The notes: a model not told the origin generated them from the letters alone. 64,000 nucleotides of DNA from Semisulcospira habei (GCA_036245525.1 BTPG01000007.1:165192976-165256975), one strand, 5' to 3'. Shown: positions 22,701-30,084, numbered from the stretch's first letter. Numbers and translations: made by a program.

Positions 22701-25700
22701 CCCCCTGGACTGACTAAGACGGCGGCACTCATCCGCAATGCGCTAGCTTCGGCAGGGTTTTTGGACTTGGCGACTCAGGCGATAGTTCGACGGGTGGAGG
22801 CAGCTTGGAGTCCTACCATCGCACCGCTCTTGACCGACATCTTAGCCTTGACCGTGTCTTGCAACCGCGCAGCCTACCACACCTCGGTCAACGCGATGAC
22901 GGCGGCGGCAAACTGCGACCTCATGCGGCGAGATGCTGTTTTACAAGCCTGCTCACTGCCGTCAGAGATCAAGAACCAGCTGCGGCGGGCCCCGCTTGGC
23001 AACGAGCTCCTCTTCGGCCCTCATTGGCAGTCGGTTAAGGAATCCAGCAAGGAGTTGTGGCCCACCAGGTTCGCCCCGCCCCACTTTCCTCCAGCCCGCA
23101 GGCCCGCGGGTCGAGGCTTGCGGTCCACCAGACCCAGCATTCACCCCTTTACCAGTCATGGACGTCTCCCCCCCCCCGCCAACCGGCCTTTGGTCGACCC
23201 CGCCGACCTAAACCCGGCCCCGCAGACGCCCCCGTCCCCGCCCCTGCTTGGCCTAGACCTGCCCGCCGTCCCTTCGGGCGTGGTAGGGCCCGATGACTAC
23301 TCTCCGCCCACGCCTCCCCCGACCGCTTCCGGGTCCCCGGTCGGCGGGAGACTAGCACTTCACAGCGACGCTTGGACCTCGCTGTTTCCCGACGACCCGT
23401 GGATCCTCTCGACAGTTTGCCAAGGACTACAGCTCTCGTTCCGCTCACCCCCTCCACTGCGCCGGTCTCCACTTTGGACGTCGATGCCCGTCGACTCGCT
23501 CAGAGCAGAGGCACTACGCAACGAGGTGGCTGCACTACTCCAGAAGAACGCCACAGAGGTAGTCAGACGCCACGACTCTCCGGCCTTCTACAGTCGTCTG
23601 TTTGTTGTTCCCAAGCCGGGGGGCAAGTGGCGTCCGGTCATCGACCTCTCCGCCCTGAACAAGTTCCTTGTCGCCCCGCCGTTCCGGATGGAAACCGCTC
23701 GAGCCCTGCGTTCCGCGGTGCAGCCGTTCGATTTCGCCATCAGCCTCGACCTCTCAGACGCCTATCTACATGTTCCCATGCACCCGGCGTCCAGACGCTT
23801 CCTTCGGTTCGCCTTCGCCGGAATCGTCTACCAGTTCCGCGCTCTACCCTTTGGTCTCAACCTCAGCTCGTGGGTGTTCACCAGGATCATGGATGCGGTC
23901 GTCGCCAGGGCCAGAAGGACGAGCTCAAGCCCTACGTCCAACTACCTCGACGATCTTCTTCTACGAAACCAGGTGAGCTCCGCCTTGGAGAGGGACCGGG
24001 ACGCACTCATGGACCTCCTCGACTTCCTCGGGTTCATCGTCAACAAGGGCAAGTCCGACCTCTCCCCGTCCCGCTGTTTCGTCCACCTGGGAATGGAGTT
24101 CCACACTGATCTCAACTTAGTGCGGCTCCCGGTAACGCGTATTCAGAAGATCAGCGATCTGGCGCGACAGGTGGCTCAGCAGGACAAGGTCTCGGCACGG
24201 GTGTGGCTACAGTTGCTGGGCCTGATGAGCGCGGCCTCAGACCTGATTCCCCTGGGACGTCTCTATTCCCGACCGCTCCAGTTGCACCTACTACTTCATT
24301 GGCGACCCTCCAAGGACGACATCGACGCTCTGATTCCGGTTCCCCCGATGTTACTTCCACACCTGAGGCGCTGGGCGGACCACAACTGGCTGGCTTCGGG
24401 AGTCTCCCTTTACACACCGCCTCCCAGCTTGTCCCTTTGCGTCGACGCAAGTCTCACCGGTTGGGGCGCCCATCTGCTACCGTCATTCACGACAGCCTCG
24501 GGGGTGTGGCCCACGGATCTTCTGACCCGACACATCAACTGGTTGGAGTTGCAGGCGGTGTGGCAGGCGCTATTGACGTGGGACTCTCAGCTCCAGGGTC
24601 AGGAACTGCTCGTGCTGTCCGACAACTCCACAGTCGTCGCCTACCTACAGAAGCAGGGCGGTACGCGCTCCCCTTCTCTGTGCATCCTCCTGTACCAGCT
24701 GCTTCGTTGGTGCGAAGATCGGGGCATCACTCTGCGCGCCAGACACATTCCAGGTCATCTCAACGTGCTGGCCGACTCCTTATCACGCCGCGGACAGCTC
24801 CTACACACAGAATGGACACTGCGGCCGGACATCTTCCAGTTGATCGCGGCCAGATGGGAAGCTCCTATGATCGACCTGTTCGCCACCCGTTGGAACCACC
24901 AGTTGCCGCTGTTCGTCTCGCCGGTTCCAGATCCTCTAGCTTGGGCGGTCGACGCACTGTCCATTCCCTGGGACGGGCTCATCGCCTACGCTTATCCGCC
25001 GGCGGTGCTGGTTCCCAAAGTCCTCCACAAGCTTCGCGGCTGCAACACGATTCTGTTCCTGGTGGCGCCCTTCTGCTGGAGCAAGTCGTGGACGACGGAC
25101 CTGCTGAACCTAGCCACCATTCCACCTCTTCAGCTTCCTACGCCTCGCACGATGCTCAAGCAGCCTCGACAGCCGCTGTTTCACCCTTGCCCGGAGCGCC
25201 TCCTTCTACACGCTTGGAGGTTGTGCGGCAGGCCCTCACCAGAAGAGGCTTCTCAGGTGACGCAGTGGAAGCTATCGCTGCTGCACGCAGACCCTCTACC
25301 AGACGAGTCTACGAGGGGAAGTGGAAGGTGCTGTGCGACTGGTGTGGTGACAACAACCTTACCCCCACCGAGTTGACGATGCCCCAGCTGGCGGAGTTCT
25401 TCCTCTGGCTGTTCAACTTCCAGAGTTTGGCGCCTATTACCATCCGGGGTTACCTGGCAATGATTGCTGACACCTACCGCCACCTGGGCCGGACAGACCC
25501 TGGTGCCTGCAAAGACCTGGCTGATCTCATGACACACTTCGGTTTACAACGCCCGGCGCTACGGTCCCTGTTGCCTAGATGGGACCTACCTTGGGTGCTG
25601 ACCTGGCTCAACTCTGCCCGTTTTGAACCCCTACAGTTGGCAAGCTTACCGGATGTAACTAGAAAGACGTGCTTCCTGTTGGCCCTTGCTACCGCTTCCA

Positions 25701-27153
25701 GGGTCAGTGAGCTTCACGCGCTGTCCACACGATCAGATTGTCTGCAGTTCCGGACTGACGGCTCGGTGCAACTGCTGCCTGAACCATCCTTTCTCGCCAA
25801 GACGCGGTCGCCTCTGACGACCCCACAGATGATGACCATCCGACCTTTACGTGTGACAGAATCCACCCGGGAGTCCAGACAACAGGACCCGGTGAGAGCC
25901 TTGCGTGTGTACCTGCGAAGACCGCTGCGCAGAAGACGGACCCGCCTTTTTCTCCCTCTGTCCCCAGGTAGACAGGACATATCCGCCCAAACCATCTCCT
26001 CATGGATTCGATGGGTGATCCGCTCGGCCTATCAAGACCTCGCGCCAGAAGTAGCCCAACGTATGCACATCAGGGCGCACGAGGTCCGAGCCATGGCCAC
26101 AAGTCTCGCCTTCGACCGCAATTGTGCAGTGAAAGACATTGTGGCGGCCGTGGGATGGCGAGCGGAGTCCACATTTGCCCGATTCTACCTGAGGGACCTC
26201 TCCACCCAGCGGCAGAACCTCACGCTGGTGGGAGACATCGCAGCAGCGCAACACTCCCTCCCGGCGCCCTAGGCGCCATAGGTACCTTAGCTAAAATTAT
26301 CGGGAGTTTGCTGTACGAGGGCGGGTCTGTGGGCTGTGTCGTTGGCAGTGGGGGCGATAGGGCGGCACCCACCTCCTCTTTGTGATTCTCCCTAAGTGTA
26401 ATACCATCGGTAATGTGTTTTGAGAAAACAAATAAATTTTTCAATTAAAATATATTTTTTTGAAAAATACTTACCGATGGTATTACTCGAAGGTCCCTCC
26501 CACCGGCCCCGCTTGCCGCGGTTGGCTAAGAAACTAAACTGAGGTATGACGGGTATTTTCGCACCGGATGGGAAGAAGGGGAGGCTATTCTGGCGGGGGC
26601 CTATTCTATGGCGCCCCACTCCTGCCAACGATACCGTATACGGACACAACCAAATTTGGCTAAAATTAGGCTAGCTAAGAACCATTCCCTAAGTGTAATA
26701 CCATCGGTAAGTATTTTTCAAAAAAATATATTTTAATTGAAAAATTTATTTTTGTCACCTCTTTTGGCCAAGTTCAGTGTTCCCAAACATGTTCATGTTC
26801 ATGGACTTTTAAGGAATCTAGTCATCATTTCAGCCAGATATTTTAGCAATGCCATACGCAGTGCATTCTAACCAAAATCACCTCTTTGCATATTACAAAC
26901 ACATATCCCACGGAAAACTGTGCGGGTTGATATTTTTGCGTATAAAACGCAGATTTTTTTGCATACGTACAACCCCTGGTGACTTACTTATAAAGCTGTT
27001 TTTTGACATGATTCTGATTCAGTAGCACATTTTGACATCCTTGGAGATGAAAAAATCTCTAATATTTTCTCTGTTTTTTTTTTCTTCAGGGAAGTACCGT
27101 TGGACACCAAGTACACTGGAAGGAAAAGAAAGACCAACTCTTTCTGGAGATGA
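5792..27153 (+). CDS. BUD23: BUD23 18S rRNA (guanine-N7) methyltransferase gene, ten visible exons
   Basis: This is a SAM-dependent methyltransferase that modifies a guanine in 18S rRNA during small-subunit maturation in the nucleus, with TRMT112 as known partner. Joined exons give 263 residues in one phase-consistent frame, matching the family from just after its N-terminal 27 or so residues. Visible family blocks are the SAM motif DIGCGSGLSG, then [47 protein letters not shown] and [10 protein letters not shown]. The C-terminus is basic ([18 protein letters not shown]). All junctions fit splice consensus except one GC donor. Introns 8 and 9 of the visible set hold DIRS elements 2 and 3. The first exon(s) are missing to the left. 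Confidence 0.95.
6063..6494. repeat. Hairpin MITE family D with a nested family A copy
   Basis: The outer element runs from TTAACCCCTTCGCTGTCAG to CAGTCAAGGGGTTAA. It carries the D hairpin (arms around GAGGCATAGATTCTCATGAG, 6390-6450). A family A element (6113-6336) is inserted in its left part. Confidence 0.75.
6113..6336 (-). repeat. Hairpin MITE family A (reverse orientation)
   Basis: It starts TTAACCCTTATCATTCGG and ends TGATATGGGTTATA (right TTAA decayed). The core hairpin at 6168-6236 has arms from TTCAAGGGT to GGCGCC. It is nested in the D element. Confidence 0.85.
6491..6571. repeat. Hairpin MITE family G
   Basis: An 81-bp TTAA-bounded palindrome with arms containing GCCAGCCGCATCC and GGATGCGGCTGGC. 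It shares its left TTAA with the D element. A decayed family E half follows (6568-6610). Confidence 0.8.
6664..6746 (+). CDS. BUD23: BUD23 visible exon 2
   Basis: Acceptor TTTTCAG, donor GTAAAA. It completes DIG-CGSGLSG and reads on through [14 protein letters not shown], the SAM-binding strand. It is below usual ORF length and was recognised from protein similarity. Confidence 0.92.
6849..7042. repeat. Hairpin MITE family B
   Basis: Core hairpin around 6893-6960 has ATTCAAGGGTAGTGCCAGAT in its left arm. Subterminal text starts TTTTAGCCC and ends GAATGAGTCGA, so the TTAA ends are decayed. It is followed directly by a second B copy. Confidence 0.7.
7041..7262. repeat. Hairpin MITE family B
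   Basis: It runs from CCCATTTAGCCCCAGG to GGGGCTAAAAGGGTTAA with a core hairpin at about 7106-7173. It is in tandem with the preceding copy. Confidence 0.75.
7561..7632. repeat. Hairpin family D core
   Basis: Near-perfect palindrome with arms AGGCATAGATTCTCATGAGC and its complement, around CTGCATCTGCAG. Confidence 0.75.
7756..7852 (+). CDS. BUD23: BUD23 visible exon 3
   Basis: Acceptor TTTTGCAG, donor GTAATT. It encodes [19 protein letters not shown] and then [12 protein letters not shown], the acidic loop and the strand after SAM motif II. Confidence 0.95.
7897..7966. repeat. Hairpin MITE family E in a BUD23 intron
   Basis: A 70-bp TTAA-bounded imperfect palindrome with GTGGCTGCATGCACAAAGG in its right arm. 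Confidence 0.7.
8082..8178 (+). CDS. BUD23: BUD23 visible exon 4
   Basis: Acceptor TTCCATAG, donor GTGAGT. It encodes [17 protein letters not shown] and then [15 protein letters not shown], matching the methyltransferase core helix. Confidence 0.95.
8193..8235. repeat. Poly-C and CA run
   Basis: About 26 C bases followed by short CA repeats, just inside the intron after visible exon 4. Confidence 0.9.
8396..8450 (+). repeat. SINE-like 3' tail fragment
   Basis: The stretch around GAGATGGCCTTAGTTGCC and CGGCGTTAAACCC resembles a tail common in mollusc short interspersed repeats. This is recalled similarity, not a database match. Confidence 0.4.
8637..8687 (+). CDS. BUD23: BUD23 visible exon 5
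   Basis: A 51-bp exon with acceptor TTGTGCAG and donor GTAAGA. It encodes [17 protein letters not shown], the conserved strand of the methyltransferase fold. Confidence 0.93.
8728..8950 (+). repeat. Hairpin MITE family A
   Basis: A full 223-bp copy, TTAACCCATATCATACTG to TGATAAGGGTTAA, with the core hairpin at about 8830-8900. It lies in the intron between visible exons 5 and 6. Confidence 0.9.
9283..9368 (+). CDS. BUD23: BUD23 visible exon 6
   Basis: Acceptor TTCTCAG, donor GTAAGA. It encodes [16 protein letters not shown] and then [13 protein letters not shown], the last strand of the catalytic domain. Confidence 0.95.
9479..9686. mobile_element. Penelope-like inverted dimer insertion with 15-bp target duplication
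   Basis: The direct repeat ATATCATTAAAGTCA (9479-9493 and 9672-9686) flanks a 178-bp insert. Inside are 62-base perfect inverted arms (9501-9562, 9570-9631) with a 7-base loop, each carrying GATCCGAAACGTCG. That motif, beside a short hairpin, resembles the degenerate hammerhead core seen at Penelope-like element ends; the CTGATGA box is not conserved here. The duplication and arms are seen directly; the family assignment is inferred. Confidence 0.55.
9889..9953. repeat. Poly-T then poly-G tract
   Basis: About 26 T bases followed by two long G runs. The G runs could form a quadruplex or be hard to sequence. Confidence 0.9.
10792..11090. repeat. Diverged direct duplication of about 100 bp in a BUD23 intron
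   Basis: Two copies (about 10795-10905 and 10987-11082) share GGTAGATTAT, GGGATGTGTAGTTTTCT, CCCTGCGG and AATAACTTTG. The rest of the 9687-11365 intron shows no gene-like signal. Confidence 0.6.
11366..11435. repeat. Hairpin MITE family F
   Basis: A 70-bp TTAA-bounded palindrome (TTTTTGTCAAGGTGATTCC and its partner). It ends 27 bp before visible BUD23 exon 7, so it may overlap that exon's polypyrimidine or branch region. Confidence 0.75.
11463..11567 (+). CDS. BUD23: BUD23 visible exon 7
   Basis: Acceptor GTGTACAG, donor GTACAT. It encodes [17 protein letters not shown] and then LGTGEESG, the FLCLFSG block and the family's variable linker. Confidence 0.92.
11591..11640. repeat. G-rich tract
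   Basis: A G run (GGGGGTGG and similar) in the 103-bp intron between visible exons 7 and 8. Confidence 0.8.
11671..11700 (+). CDS. BUD23: BUD23 visible exon 8 (30-bp microexon)
   Basis: Acceptor CATCGCAG, donor GTAAGT. It encodes [10 protein letters not shown], bridging the linker to the basic tail. Its length preserves the frame (phase 2 on both sides). Confidence 0.85.
11762..11983 (+). repeat. Hairpin MITE family A
   Basis: TTAACCCATATCATACTG to TGATAAGGGTTAA, core hairpin 11868-11935. It shares its right TTAA with the next element. Confidence 0.9.
11980..12040. repeat. Hairpin MITE family F (shortened)
   Basis: A 61-bp TTAA-bounded element with TTTTTGTCACGATGATTCC. The right arm is mostly missing. 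Confidence 0.65.
12066..12600. repeat. 45-bp minisatellite, about 12 copies
   Basis: The unit begins ATGTCGCACGGAGAGCA and repeats every 45 bp from 12084. Because 45 is a multiple of three, long frames are open on both strands (15-residue period [15 protein letters not shown] on +). Copies differ by a few bases. It is intronic in BUD23. Confidence 0.95.
12601..12887. other. Unassigned BUD23 intron sequence
   Basis: I see no gene, palindrome or tandem repeat between the minisatellite and DIRS element 2. Confidence 0.5.
12888..13075 (+). repeat. Left inverted terminal repeat of DIRS element 2
   Basis: It contains CATTACCGATGGCATTAC and continues to GACCTCGCCAGTTTCAC. It is complementary to 18926-19139. 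Confidence 0.88.
13387..13671 (+). CDS. DIRS gag N-terminus with Cys cluster (element 2)
   Basis: ATG at 13387 opens a frame with a Cys-rich block: CLLCGDLQW, then CLLCSGC, then GTCDVCAAW. Spacing is CxxC-x12-CxxCxxC-x6-CxxC. Element 3 has the same arrangement at its gag start, so this is a conserved candidate zinc-binding N-terminus. The frame stops at 13669-13671, right after CAGGTAAG, a strong 5' splice-site match. Whether gag is spliced here or just frameshifted is unresolved. Confidence 0.65.
   Translation: MASSVSKTCLLCGDLQWPDDAHDSCLLCSGCSSDGTCDVCAAWTEDRWSHVGLLQACPAPSPASVSPGSSTGGRTSLGASGSSPLRRSGFPAHR
13550..15626 (+). pseudogene. DIRS gag, Arg/Ser-rich middle and conserved C-terminus (element 2)
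   Basis: The middle part reads to 14488 ([13 protein letters not shown] and similar). It has imperfect internal repeats of about 155-160 bp, each with TCCCCTCCCCGC and a C-run. The C-terminal part reads in the frame 14448-15626 and carries [47 protein letters not shown] and [13 protein letters not shown], as in elements 1 and 3. C-run length changes at about 14200-14220, 14368 and 14516-14540 probably caused the frame switches. Confidence 0.7.
15623..17775 (+). pseudogene. DIRS reverse transcriptase, RNase H and methyltransferase-position domain (element 2)
   Basis: The RT N-terminal linker reads at 15623-15885 ([14 protein letters not shown]). It then shifts frame into [20 protein letters not shown], and after a tandem triplication at about 15978-16086 shifts again into the long frame 16069-17775. 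That frame has [25 protein letters not shown], RNase H blocks [27 protein letters not shown] and [15 protein letters not shown], then VDLFATRW. Catalytic acidic residues remain, but the protein cannot be made in one piece. Confidence 0.85.
15978..16086 (+). repeat. 21-bp triplication plus a 35-bp duplication inside the RT of element 2
   Basis: GCGCTAATCATGTTCTTATCA is repeated at 21-bp spacing, then a longer unit with GGCCCCTCGCTTC occurs twice. Elements 1 and 3 have a single version. The duplication repeats SALIMFL in RT and breaks the frame. Confidence 0.9.
17590..18629 (+). pseudogene. Tyrosine recombinase (element 2), frameshifted, catalytic His lost
   Basis: Pieces in several frames give [19 protein letters not shown], a catalytic Arg in ATASRVSEL (near 18090), and the C-terminal part 18288-18629 with [17 protein letters not shown]. 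The HxxR box reads [10 protein letters not shown], where elements 1 and 3 have AHE(I/V)RAMATS. The catalytic His is therefore replaced by Leu, apart from the frameshifts. Confidence 0.8.
18791..18883 (+). repeat. Internal complementary region of DIRS element 2
   Basis: The first half is the reverse complement of the left tip and the second half that of the right tip. They meet at the AT-rich centre around ACAAATGAATTT. Confidence 0.9.
18926..19139 (+). repeat. Right inverted terminal repeat of DIRS element 2
   Basis: Complementary to 12888-13075. It includes GTGTGCTACACACAACTTTT and ends with the motif ATGCCATCGGTAAGTATTTT. Confidence 0.9.
19217..19300 (+). CDS. BUD23: BUD23 visible exon 9, between two DIRS elements
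   Basis: Acceptor TTTTTTCCAG, donor GTAAGT. It encodes [20 protein letters not shown] and then a basic stretch. Only 77 bp separate it from element 2; element 3 starts 518 bp downstream. Confidence 0.94.
19431..19490. repeat. Hairpin family D core
   Basis: Palindrome with TTAGATTCTCATCAGGCCC and a complementary right arm around ATGCAGG. Confidence 0.6.
19736..19758. repeat. CA microsatellite
   Basis: About 11 CA units shortly before DIRS element 3. Confidence 0.9.
19819..20020 (+). repeat. Left inverted terminal repeat of DIRS element 3
   Basis: It contains CACATTACCGATGGTATTAC and runs to CATACCTCAGTTTAG. It is complementary to 26527-26752. Confidence 0.92.
20478..25376 (+). pseudogene. 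DIRS gag-RT-RNase H polyprotein (element 3), one nonsense codon
   Basis: ATG at 20478 starts a Cys cluster ([24 protein letters not shown]). An in-frame TGA at 20613 follows where element 2 has TGG. Beyond it the same frame is open for 1567 codons from 20673. Order: 32-residue repeats (20721-21110), Arg/Ser-rich region, conserved gag block ([32 protein letters not shown]), Pro-rich linker, RT ([24 protein letters not shown] near 23940), RNase H ([43 protein letters not shown]), then IDLFATRW to AYAYPP at the methyltransferase position. RT copies the RNA; RNase H removes it. Confidence 0.9.
20721..21110 (+). repeat. 96-bp in-frame tandem repeat in gag of element 3
   Basis: About four copies, at 96-bp spacing from 20721, encode a 32-residue unit with [13 protein letters not shown] and [11 protein letters not shown]. 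The fourth copy is diverged, and a further partial TSLSRRDH unit occurs near 21200. Confidence 0.92.
25170..26272 (+). CDS. Tyrosine recombinase (element 3)
   Basis: An intact C-terminal ORF, -1 relative to the RT frame and overlapping its last 200 bp or so. Blocks: [37 protein letters not shown], the first catalytic Arg in [22 protein letters not shown] (HxxR), then [16 protein letters not shown] with the Tyr nucleophile. Stop TAG at 26270-26272. No ATG lies near the domain start, so expression by -1 frameshifting, reinitiation or splicing is possible; the start given is approximate. Confidence 0.88.
26396..26488 (+). repeat. Internal complementary region of DIRS element 3
   Basis: Reverse complement of the left tip joined to that of the right tip, meeting at ACAAATAAATTT. 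This is the sequence expected at the junction of a circular intermediate, in reverse complement. Confidence 0.92.
26527..26752 (+). repeat. Right inverted terminal repeat of DIRS element 3
   Basis: Complementary to 19819-20020 across more than 190 bp, with few mismatches on reading. Confidence 0.92.
27090..27153 (+). CDS. BUD23: BUD23 terminal coding exon
   Basis: Acceptor TTTTTTTCTTCAG. It encodes [20 protein letters not shown] and ends at TGA 27151-27153. The YTGRKRK block is the hallmark BUD23 C-terminus. Confidence 0.95.
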
Positions 27154-27248
27154 AAATGGATGCCTTTTTTTGGTGGGAATGCAAAAGGTGGATGCTTCCT
27201 CAGTTGCCGACTGTTGGATGAACTGTTGAATGTCTACATGTGCTGGAA

Positions 27249-27254
27249 ATTAAA
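27249..27254 (+). promoter_or_regulatory. Candidate BUD23 polyadenylation signal
   Basis: ATTAAA, about 96 nt after the stop codon. It is a common variant hexamer; no transcript evidence is available. Confidence 0.4.
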
Positions 27255-27264
27255 ATTTGTCATG

Positions 27265-28645
27265 TGATAAGTAAATTTAAGTTTTCTGGAAAAGTTGATG
27301 TGGATGTTGTTTTAATGTGTGTGTTCTTGTGCCATTTATGTGATAAATAACACAGATCAAGGGTCTCGGGTCTCTCTTGTCCACACTGGGTGCCAAAACA
27401 CTTTGTCTGGAAACGCTTATAGAGGCTATGTAGGTAAAACCTTTTCTTATATTCTGAGACGGGTGCCTTTGCCACAAGGTCCACTCTTGGTGCCTCAGTA
27501 CACTGGTCTGGCCCTGGCAACTCCCTGCATCCACTAATCAAGGGTCTAGGGTCTATATCCTGTAAACGCTGGGTGACAAATACAGTGTCTGGAAAGGCTA
27601 TAGAAGATACATAAGGAAAACCTATTATTGTGCTCTGCGGTGGGCACCTTTGGCACAAATTGGCTTTTGGAGTCTCAGTACATTGGTCTGGCCCTGGGAA
27701 CTCCCTGCATCCACAATCAAGGGTCTCGGGTGTCTCTTGTCCACTATGGGTGACAAAACACTTTGTCCGGAAATGCTTATAAAGGCTAAACTGTCGACAA
27801 CGCTCAAGTTGAACCGGCAAGGGAAATCTTTTTTGTTCGACTTGTCTGTCATTTGACTTACCTGCATTCACATTTGTCAAATTGTTCACAGAATTATTTT
27901 ACTTGAGCATTGTTTTTTCTACGGCCCCAAATTATGTTCATAACACACTTTTTTTTTCTAAAATAAGAATAAGATATAAAAGTCATGTTGAAACAAACAA
28001 AAAAGAACTGATAGAAGGTTTACATCAGAATTTACTGATGCCTAAAATGAATCTCTCAAATGCCAGGATGAGAAAGAGAGAGAGAATAATACATGGGTGT
28101 GTTCCCAGCGACATTGGTAACCACACGTCTGAAAGCAACTATACATGTATTTCAGGATGCTTTTTTTTTCTGTGGCAATTTTTTCAAATCCATGACTCGA
28201 GGAATATACACCCGAATTAATAACTTTCATCACATAAAGTTCAACAAACTCAAAGCATGTGGCTGAGAACCTGTATTCCATCTTTCCATCCTCGTAAAGT
28301 CCTTGTATTCTGCGACGAGCCCCTTTGCCATGAGTTCCACTCTTGGTGCCTCAGTACACTGGTCTGGCCATGGGAACATCCAACAATCAAGGGTCTCGGG
28401 TCTCTCTTGTACTCACTGGGTGACAAATGCTCTGTTTGGAATTGCTATAGAGAAGATACAAAAGGAAAGCCTATTATTTGCTTTGCAGGCACAATTGGCT
28501 TTTGGGGTCTCGGTACATTGGTCTAGCCTTGGGAACTCCCTGCGTCCACAATCAAGGGTCTCGGGTATCTCTTGTCCACACAATGTGATCGGTAAATATA
28601 AGTTTTCTGGAAAAGTTGATGTGGATGTTGTTTTATGTAAAAGTG
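27265..28645. repeat. Tandem 166-181 bp repeat block flanked by direct repeats
   Basis: Units begin at ATCAAGGGTCTCGGG (about 27359, 27540, 27717, 28387, 28553) and contain CAGTACACTGGTCTGGCCC. The stretch 27850-28260 between units is unrelated AT-rich DNA. Both edges carry AAGTTTTCTGGAAAAGTTGA (27279 and 28601). It may be a local satellite or a gene-tail duplication. Confidence 0.75.
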
Positions 28646-28810
28646 GATGTGGATGTTGTTTTTATGTGTGTTCCTGTCATTTTTGTGGCTACACACTCGC
28701 AATTACATTCTTTTCACATTAATTTCACATAACACGCACACAATCCAGACAAAATGAGCAGTTGCCAAGATTGTAAATGTGGGGAAATGGAGACAAAAGG
28801 AGAGAAACAC

Positions 28811-29006
28811 TTGACCCATATTATACCGAGGCTAAAAGCTTCACATTTGTACACTGCCATCAGATAAGGATTCAGACCAATGGCTTTAGTTCAAGGATGG
28901 TGCCAGAATAGCTTGGCACCTAGAGGCGCCAAGCTATTCTGGCACTACCCTTGAACTATTTTAGTCAAACTTCACACACTGGTGTATTCCAAATGATAAG
29001 GGTTAA
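28811..29006 (+). repeat. Hairpin MITE family A
   Basis: It lacks the segment between CTGCCAT and CAGATAAGG. Core hairpin about 28889-28960; right end GATAAGGGTTAA. Confidence 0.85.
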
Positions 29007-29149
29007 GGACAACAATGGACAAAATCTTTTAATTAGCGAGCTGTTATTGTCTCCGAGCTAAACACTCCCATTCTCGTACATAGTGAACTGCGCATGTGGC
29101 TACTTTTGATTACCTCACCTTAAAGATAGCGAGGCAGAAAAACGCCCAA

Positions 29150-29225
29150 TGTGCGTAAGACCGTCGTCCACTGTTGGCCTGTGCACAGGCCAACGGTGGC
29201 CCAATGGCCTTTTGCGCATTGGGCA
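29150..29225. repeat. Short palindrome
   Basis: GCCCAATGTGCG and CGCATTGGGC bracket an inner GGCCTGTGCACAGGCC. Family unknown. Confidence 0.6.
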
Positions 29226-29358
29226 AATTGTTGGACATCATGTTGGAATGGACATACTTCCTGGTTCCAGAGCTGCTGCGGAAAACGGGTCAAGCTGGGA
29301 AATGTCTGCATCAGCATCCCTGAAGTCCCCCTCAACAACTGGACTGGTTATGGAACGA

Positions 29359-29572
29359 TTAACCCTTTTAGCCCCAAGGTCCCATTTATCAAATTTGGGA
29401 GGTGTTGCCTAACGACAATCTACCAGCTGCAGGTGGTGGATTGACCATGATAATTCAAGGGTAGTGACAGATTAGCTTGGCGCCTTCAGGCGCCAAGCTA
29501 ATCTGGCACTACCCTTGAATTATCATGATCAAACCATCTCCTGCTGTAGGGACTCGTGGCTATATGGGTTAA
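29359..29572 (+). repeat. Hairpin MITE family B
   Basis: A 214-bp full copy including both TTAA. Core hairpin 29452-29525. Confidence 0.9.
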
Positions 29573-30084
29573 GTTGGAGAGTGAGTAGGTGTCCATCTTC
29601 AGAGGGTTTTATCTTTAATGTTAATTATTATGCTGGGGGCTTACCATGGCTGAAGATAAGCCCCATAAGCCAGTGCCATAACAACAGTTGATGTAGCCTT
29701 GGTGTTTTGGCTCAAGTCAGGTAATGACAGCAGCCTTTGCTTGAGGCAATGCCAAGAGTGTAAGATACAAAAAAAAATCACCAACAAAGAAAAAAATGGT
29801 TCAAAATAAAGCAATTGAAAACTGTTTTGTCCTTACTCTGAAGCATGTTCTTTTGTTGTTGCTTATTTCCTCGCAGACACACACATACATTCACACACTA
29901 ACAGAACAGAAGACAGACGCGTCAACATTTACATCAATAAAAAGTTTAATGTTCATTAAACACCCTGACACTGATGGGGGAATTATTGTCTGACACATTG
30001 ACTAGTACACCCACTCTATGGTAATATTGATGCTGGTAAATGCAGTAAACAGCAGTGGGAATACAGGGCGAGACTCTAGTGTGA

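Larger units (their letters stand above)
19819..26752 (+). mobile_element. DIRS-type YR retrotransposon, element 3 (nearly intact)
   Basis: The left tip begins TTTGTTTTCTC at 19819 and the right tip ends about TTTATTT at 26752, both defined against the internal complementary region. The element codes for gag-RT-RH-methyltransferase-position domain in one frame, broken once by TGA at 20613, and an overlapping complete recombinase. It lies in sense orientation in the last BUD23 intron. Among the three copies it is the best candidate for recent activity. Confidence 0.94.

Noticed and set aside
27260..27889. 209-codon - strand frame downstream of BUD23
   Set aside because: Its internal periodicity follows the 166-181 bp DNA repeat and it has no recognisable domain.
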